From contig NZ_CP104168.1 in NCBI RefSeq assembly GCF_029982035.1, positions 1 through 64,000 on the forward strand: a DNA stretch of 64,000 bases, written 5' to 3'. The notes under the pieces were generated by a model that saw only the letters and a list, made by a program, of their open reading frames with translations, was not told the DNA's origin and searched no databases. How positions within the stretch are numbered: the stretch's first letter is position 1; each line of letters starts with the position of its first letter. The translations under genes and the position numbers were made by a program. The DNA is from Megaera polyxenophila (GTDB taxonomy: Bacteria; Pseudomonadota; Alphaproteobacteria; Rickettsiales; Rickettsiaceae). Below are positions 59,627-64,000 of this stretch, piece by piece.

Positions 59627-59755
59627 AATAACAATTAAATGCCAGCTTTTGAACAAAATGTTTCATATTGGTAAACCAATCTCTGTGCGCACTTGTTAAC
59701 AAATTTTTTTGGGTAAGGGTGAATACAGCCATAATTTGATTTGTGCAACAAAGCC
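59627..59755 (-). pseudogene. IS5-family right-end fragment (second)
   Basis: About 129 bases identical to the fragment at 58149-58277, ending at GTGCAACAAAGCC (59755). It separates the group II intron from the large gene that ends at 59767. Confidence 0.8.
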
Positions 59756-59766
59756 CTTATTTGTCA

Positions 59767-62700
59767 CTAGCTATATACACTTCCGCTATCAATACCTAAT
59801 ACTTGTACGCCTTCAGCAAGTAGTTCGTTTTCTAATAATTTAGAATGATAAGGTACTGTATCTTCTTGAGAAATCCTTTCACCGGATAAATAGTCTATAA
59901 AGTCTTCTATTACTTCAGGACCACAATTATTAAATTTCTGCTGCTGCACTTTTTTTTGTTCTATAAGAATACTGTAACCATTATTAGAACAAACTTTATC
60001 TAAATCTTTATCTAAAGTTATTGAAATAGGCTTGTTTTCTGGATCCAAATAAACCATCTTAAACTCCTGGCCTACCTTAGCAAAAACTAAGCCCACCCAA
60101 TGTTTACTATCTATATTATACGGGACTAGAGCTAGTTGACATTCTTTTAAATTCAAATTTATTAATTCATTTATTATACAGTCGGAATCAGTATCTTGGC
60201 CTAATTGATATTTAGAAGAAACTAATTTTACTGTATTTTGTGCATCTTCATCTAATTGTTTGATCCTTAGTGCAAGAATTTTTTCCATACCTTTACTATA
60301 ATACTCGCTAAACTTTTCGTGAAATGGAAGAGTTTGGTTATCATCTTCACTATTTTCAGTTGCTCCCCTACCAGGTACATTATAGTAAGTATTTGCGTCT
60401 ATAGTAAATTTAGTAGTAATCTGTTTATCTTCTGAAATATTTACTGCTACATAAATGACATTTTGAATATTTTTAAAATTTTCTAAAAGATTTGAATATT
60501 TTTCAAGTTGTTCACTTGCAATATCTACATGCTGATTATATTTTAATTCAATAATTATTGCTTGCTTAGTGGCGCTATCAACTAGCATTATATCAGCCCT
60601 AGCTTGATTTTTATACCAAATTTCAGTGCCAAAGTGAGATAATGTCTTAATTTGTAAAGCAATATAATTTAGTACTGAATGTACTATGTCTTCATTACCA
60701 TGAAAACCATGACCTTCATTATTTTTAATGTTAGTAAATTGGGGTAATGCAAGTAGTAGCTCTTTAAATGATTTTTCAAATTCATCTATCTTTTTTTTTA
60801 TATCTTGTTTATTAAAAACTTCTACAAGTGCGTCTGTAACATTAGTAAAAAGTTTTGGATCTACTGTGTATTGTTGTTTGTAGTATACTAATAATTTATT
60901 ATTCAATTCTGCTGTTATTTCTTTATTTGGCAGCTTAAGCGTGTATACATTACCTGAAACGTGCGTATCCAAAGTTAAATAACCTGTTAAAAATAGGTAA
61001 GAAAAAAATAAATCATAAAATTGATCATTTATTTTAAAGTTACCCCCTATAGTCATAGAGCTTTTAAGGGTTTGGAAATCTTTACTTGAGATCTTAAGGT
61101 CCCCTAAATTTACAGTAATTGCCTTACTATTAATTAATTCTTGTACTCTTTTTTCAATTGCTTGGTGTTTAAAAAGATCCTCTATAAAATCTATATCACC
61201 ACTTCTTTCCCAATAATTTTTAATTGATAGACGCTTTAGTTGCTCAATATCACCCTTATGTCTGTAATCTTGAAAATTTTTCAAACAATTTACAATAGAC
61301 CATATGTTATACACATCAAAGTCGCCGACTTTATAGCCGTTATACCAATCTTTAATATCATCGGCTAAATTTTTAGGTACATTATATTTATCAAGTAAGT
61401 AATTTACTTCATCTTGTGTAAAGGCATAATACTGTGCATAGTTTTCACTTAAAGCGTTATGTTCTACTAAATTATTTAGTCCAGAAAATAAATCAGCTTT
61501 TGCTATCCTTAATATTCCAGTAATAAATCCTTTTGCTAAGTACTCAGAATCGTTTGCGTCCGTTTTAAAAACAGCTTCGTTTATCGCTCTAAACAAACCA
61601 ATGACTTGTTCAAATTCTTTTTTGTCCAGTTTTTTAAAGCCATAATTTATTGGAGCATCGTATTCATCTACCAAAACATATACTTTTTTATTAAAGTGCT
61701 TATATAACATTTCAGATAAAAAATTAAGTCCAACACGTATTTCTTCTAATGTAATACTTTCGTATTTTGTTTCACTTATATAATTTTCTAATTTATTTAT
61801 TTCATCCGAAGCGAGTTTTGTACTTTTTAAAAGATATTGGTGTTCCTTAAAACTCTTATGTAAGGCTCCCTTAACTCTAGTTTCTATTTGTTGATAATTT
61901 TCTCCTTTAGTAGCTTTGAAATCAATATATACAACTGGAAATTTTCCTTGATAATCTGAAGGTAAATGTTGAATTTTTTCACATTCTTCTATTATTGTTA
62001 TTTTTTCTGTTGATATTTTTAAAGGCTTAAGAGCCTTCTTATTCCCAAAAAATAATTTCGCATTTTTTATTTTATTTGCTTCTAATGGCATACCATTCTC
62101 GTCCACTTCAATTTCTAAAAAAGTCTTTATCATATCAAGATTTATACTTTTCCCACATCTCCTTGGAAAGGTGTTTAAAATAACAACTCCTTGCCCCTCT
62201 AAGAATTCTTTAATTAGCAAGCTTTTATCTATGATAACAGTACTCTCAAGTAACAATTTTTTAAAGCTACTTGTTCCAACTAATATTCCTTGACCACTAT
62301 CATTATCAGGACTAGTAGAACCACCAGAAGGTTGAGAGGTACTACTGAACCACTTTTTTGCAAAATTAACTATACCGACTTTAAAATTCAAAATATTAGA
62401 AAAGTTAGTGTGTTGAATGTTAAAAACACTATTACCCGTCGCTAAACTCTTAGAAGTAAGGCCAAAATGGCTATGACCAACCAAACCAGTAGTTATAGGG
62501 GAACTGTGCTGACTGGGAGAATACCACTTCAATTTAGGAGTAAAAGCATGACTCAGGGCACCATGGTAAATATGGTGAGTTTCAAGCGGTATATATGTAA
62601 AGTTTTGACCTGCTACTTTGCTTACTAAATCTTGCGCTGCAGTATAGGATGATTGTTGACTTTTAAATCTTTGATAAAAAGTAGTAGAAAGACGTTTCAT
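59767..62700 (-). CDS. AAA-ATPase-like / PD-(D/E)XK nuclease / Ulp1-like protease protein
   Basis: This 977-residue protein has four regions. Residues 1-140 form a low-complexity leader. Residues 142-470 match the predicted AAA-ATPase family (PF09820 type): FPRRCGKS at 178-185, YVLVDEYDAPI at 341-351, GILRIAKADLFSGLNNL, WYNGYKVG at 452-459. Residues about 640-755 match the linked PD-(D/E)XK nuclease: RADIMLVD with Asp703 and IIIELKY with Glu718 and Lys720. Residues about 830-945 have a CE-clan cysteine protease pattern: His867-Trp868 (KHWVGLVFA), Asp886 (YLDPEN), Gln at 919-921 and Cys926 (NNCGPE). Proteases of this clan cut ubiquitin-like or acetylated targets. The combination resembles CifB/reproductive-parasitism toxins of Wolbachia and Rickettsia. 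No cifA-like gene is adjacent; the upstream neighbour is a broken methylase gene. Complete frame. Confidence 0.85.
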   Translation of the reverse strand: MKRLSTTFYQRFKSQQSSYTAAQDLVSKVAGQNFTYIPLETHHIYHGALSHAFTPKLKWYSPSQHSSPITTGLVGHSHFGLTSKSLATGNSVFNIQHTNFSNILNFKVGIVNFAKKWFSSTSQPSGGSTSPDNDSGQGILVGTSSFKKLLLESTVIIDKSLLIKEFLEGQGVVILNTFPRRCGKSINLDMIKTFLEIEVDENGMPLEANKIKNAKLFFGNKKALKPLKISTEKITIIEECEKIQHLPSDYQGKFPVVYIDFKATKGENYQQIETRVKGALHKSFKEHQYLLKSTKLASDEINKLENYISETKYESITLEEIRVGLNFLSEMLYKHFNKKVYVLVDEYDAPINYGFKKLDKKEFEQVIGLFRAINEAVFKTDANDSEYLAKGFITGILRIAKADLFSGLNNLVEHNALSENYAQYYAFTQDEVNYLLDKYNVPKNLADDIKDWYNGYKVGDFDVYNIWSIVNCLKNFQDYRHKGDIEQLKRLSIKNYWERSGDIDFIEDLFKHQAIEKRVQELINSKAITVNLGDLKISSKDFQTLKSSMTIGGNFKINDQFYDLFFSYLFLTGYLTLDTHVSGNVYTLKLPNKEITAELNNKLLVYYKQQYTVDPKLFTNVTDALVEVFNKQDIKKKIDEFEKSFKELLLALPQFTNIKNNEGHGFHGNEDIVHSVLNYIALQIKTLSHFGTEIWYKNQARADIMLVDSATKQAIIIELKYNQHVDIASEQLEKYSNLLENFKNIQNVIYVAVNISEDKQITTKFTIDANTYYNVPGRGATENSEDDNQTLPFHEKFSEYYSKGMEKILALRIKQLDEDAQNTVKLVSSKYQLGQDTDSDCIINELINLNLKECQLALVPYNIDSKHWVGLVFAKVGQEFKMVYLDPENKPISITLDKDLDKVCSNNGYSILIEQKKVQQQKFNNCGPEVIEDFIDYLSGERISQEDTVPYHSKLLENELLAEGVQVLGIDSGSVYS

Positions 62701-62815
62701 TGATTACCTTATTTGCACAATTTATTTATTACATAAGCAAATGTAACATACTTTGAATCTATTTTACATAGCAATTATTGCTTTCTTCCTTCCAGTTTTT
62801 CAGGTTCTGTCGCAA

Positions 62816-63260
62816 TAATTCCATTTCTTTTAAGTAGCCTTGCTGACTTCGCAACAAAAAAATGATGTATTGTAAGGTGGGATAAATCTTTATAATAAAT
62901 ATCTTCTACCAGTTTGTTACTATAAGGTGGGTTTGAGATAATTAAATCATATTTTTTATTGCCATAATTTAAGTTTTCAAAACCAGCGCAACTAATATTT
63001 AGCTTTGGATATTTTGCTACTAATATTTGGCTAGTGAGTAAATCCATCTCGACCGCATTCACCCTGCTATTATTGTATATAGGCTTTGGCATGTTATCTA
63101 AGAATGCACCGATGCCCCGCTGCTGGCTCTAATATATCACCCCCTTTAAAACCTAGACGAGATAGCATTGACCACATAAATTTTACCAGCAGCGATGGCG
63201 TATAATAGGCACTACTTGTGCTACTCTTAATAGATTCTATTTTTGCATCCGATAGAGAAT
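62816..63260 (-). pseudogene. N6-adenine DNA methylase fragment
   Basis: The minus strand reads SAYYTPSLLVKFMWSMLSRL, motif I ILEPAAGIGAFLDNMPKP (after correcting one extra G near 63115), then KYDLIISNPPYSNKLVEDIY with the NPPY catalytic motif. Both ends are lost: IS5 at 63261 and an IS6-type end (GGTTCTGTCGCA) at 62803-62815. The target-recognition region is missing. It could derive from a restriction-modification enzyme or from the methylase-like domain of a large plasmid helicase (strawberry-notch type). Confidence 0.75.
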
Positions 63261-64000
63261 GGCTTTGTTGCACAAATATTAAGTTGCTAAAGGATTTAAG
63301 AAATTTCTGATAGAATTTAGGATATTGAAAAAATAATCAATTTTATAATGAGATCCCCAAAGAAAAAGCCGTTTAGCGATTCAAGAATAAATTCTAAGTT
63401 CAAAGTAAAAAATTGGCCAAAATATAACGATTCTCTGAGACGCAGAGGACGTATAGATTTTATGATATCAGAAAATTTGTGTGATGGTTGGCATGAAGAC
63501 AATCATAGTAATAGAAAGACTGGAAGGCAGAAAACATATAGTGATCAGGCAATTATACAAGTTTTACAAATTAGATGTTTATTTGGGCTAAAATTACGAC
63601 AGACACAAGGTTTTCTGGATTGTATATTTCAAATGTGCGGCTTAGATATTAAGTGTCCTGACTATACTACCATTAGTAAACGCAGTAAAAAGCTAAACAT
63701 TAAATTTGAACCTGTGCGTAATGGAGAAGAAGTTAATCACGTTGCTATCGACTCTAGCGGTATTCAAACATATACCGGTAACGAATGGTTGGAAAATAAG
63801 CATGGCAAACAATATATTCGTAGAACTTGGAAAAAGATACATATAGTGGTCGATGATAAAGGTTTTATTGTAGCTAATGCAACTACTGAGCACAATGTTG
63901 ATGATAGATCCCAAGTTAGTGAACTACTGACAGATATTAATACCAAGGAATTTTTGGCTGACCCTGGGTATGATGGAGAAAGTATGTATCAATTTCTAAG
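63261..64000 (+). mobile_element. IS5-family element (runs off window)
   Basis: It starts at GGCTTTGTTGCACAAAT (63261). Compared with 58278-58803 it is identical through the first half and continues uninterrupted. The right end lies beyond the window. Confidence 0.85.
63348..64000 (+). CDS. IS5-family transposase (partial, 3' end outside window)
   Basis: 217 codons visible from ATG at 63348. N-terminal region RSPKKKPFSDSRINSKFKVK and a predicted helix-turn-helix segment, then DDE residues: Asp in HVAIDSSGIQTY and Asp in FLADPGYDGESMY. The catalytic Glu should lie just past 64000. It is the only copy in the window not visibly broken. Confidence 0.88.
   Translation, partial: MRSPKKKPFSDSRINSKFKVKNWPKYNDSLRRRGRIDFMISENLCDGWHEDNHSNRKTGRQKTYSDQAIIQVLQIRCLFGLKLRQTQGFLDCIFQMCGLDIKCPDYTTISKRSKKLNIKFEPVRNGEEVNHVAIDSSGIQTYTGNEWLENKHGKQYIRRTWKKIHIVVDDKGFIVANATTEHNVDDRSQVSELLTDINTKEFLADPGYDGESMYQFL

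Noticed and set aside
63317..63502. 61-residue minus-strand ORF repeated at 58562-58747
   Set aside because: Antisense to the IS5 transposase N-terminus in both places.
1..64000. CRISPR array
   Set aside because: Repeats present are IS copies and terminal repeats; no short regularly spaced repeats with unique spacers were seen.

Overview
The window is an AT-rich stretch of a rickettsial replicon, most likely a Rickettsia plasmid. The replication-type gene at 44946-46541 has the plasmid-type architecture with a DnaA N-terminal domain at its C-terminus. A ParA ATPase and a ribbon-helix-helix partner lie at 12313-13157. The rest is a dense mosaic of insertion sequences with isolated accessory genes between them. 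There are no rRNA or tRNA genes and no CRISPR array. The assignment to Rickettsia is inference from gene families, not from a search.

Layout. (1) Positions 1-9226 and 29116-38348 are two nearly identical arms of a 9.2-kb inverted repeat around about 19.9 kb of unique DNA. Each arm carries an IS200-like element, an acidic hypothetical gene, a LysE-type exporter, a VAO-type FAD oxidase, a Tn3-family transposon and a truncated IS1634-type gene. The right arm is intact for most genes. The left arm carries ten small indels, nearly all frameshifting. (2) Positions 9227-29115 hold a SET-domain gene, the partition pair, remnants of IS256, IS21, IS3 and IS66, a MazEF-type pair with a broken toxin, a Tn4430-like transposon (tyrosine recombinase plus Tn3 transposase), an ATP-grasp ligase and a carotenoid-oxygenase-family gene. 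(3) Positions 38349-48221 hold an MFS exporter, IS6 and IS91 elements and the replication gene. (4) Positions 48222-53170 hold an Rpn-type nuclease, a DUF805 membrane protein and a leucine-rich-repeat protein. (5) Positions 53241-58078 hold a recombinase-in-trio (RIT) element between inverted IS66 tails. (6) Positions 58128-64000 hold IS5 and group II intron fragments, a 977-residue protein and a methylase remnant.

How the genes may work together. FAD oxidase, LysE exporter, SET methyltransferase, ATP-grasp ligase, four-histidine carotenoid-cleavage-type oxygenase and MFS exporter look like a small-molecule pathway with export, scattered by insertions. The substrate cannot be read from sequence. 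The 977-residue protein combines an AAA-ATPase-like domain, a PD-(D/E)XK nuclease and a C-terminal Ulp1-like cysteine protease. This resembles the domain vocabulary of CifB/reproductive-parasitism toxins. The LRR and SET proteins are other host-interaction candidates.

Two IS200-like families (A, 595 bp, seven copies; B, about 585 bp, seven copies) both sit immediately 3' of TTTAT. Removing an A copy restores the reading frame of the interrupted host gene wherever that can be tested, which reveals several genes that otherwise look truncated or absent.
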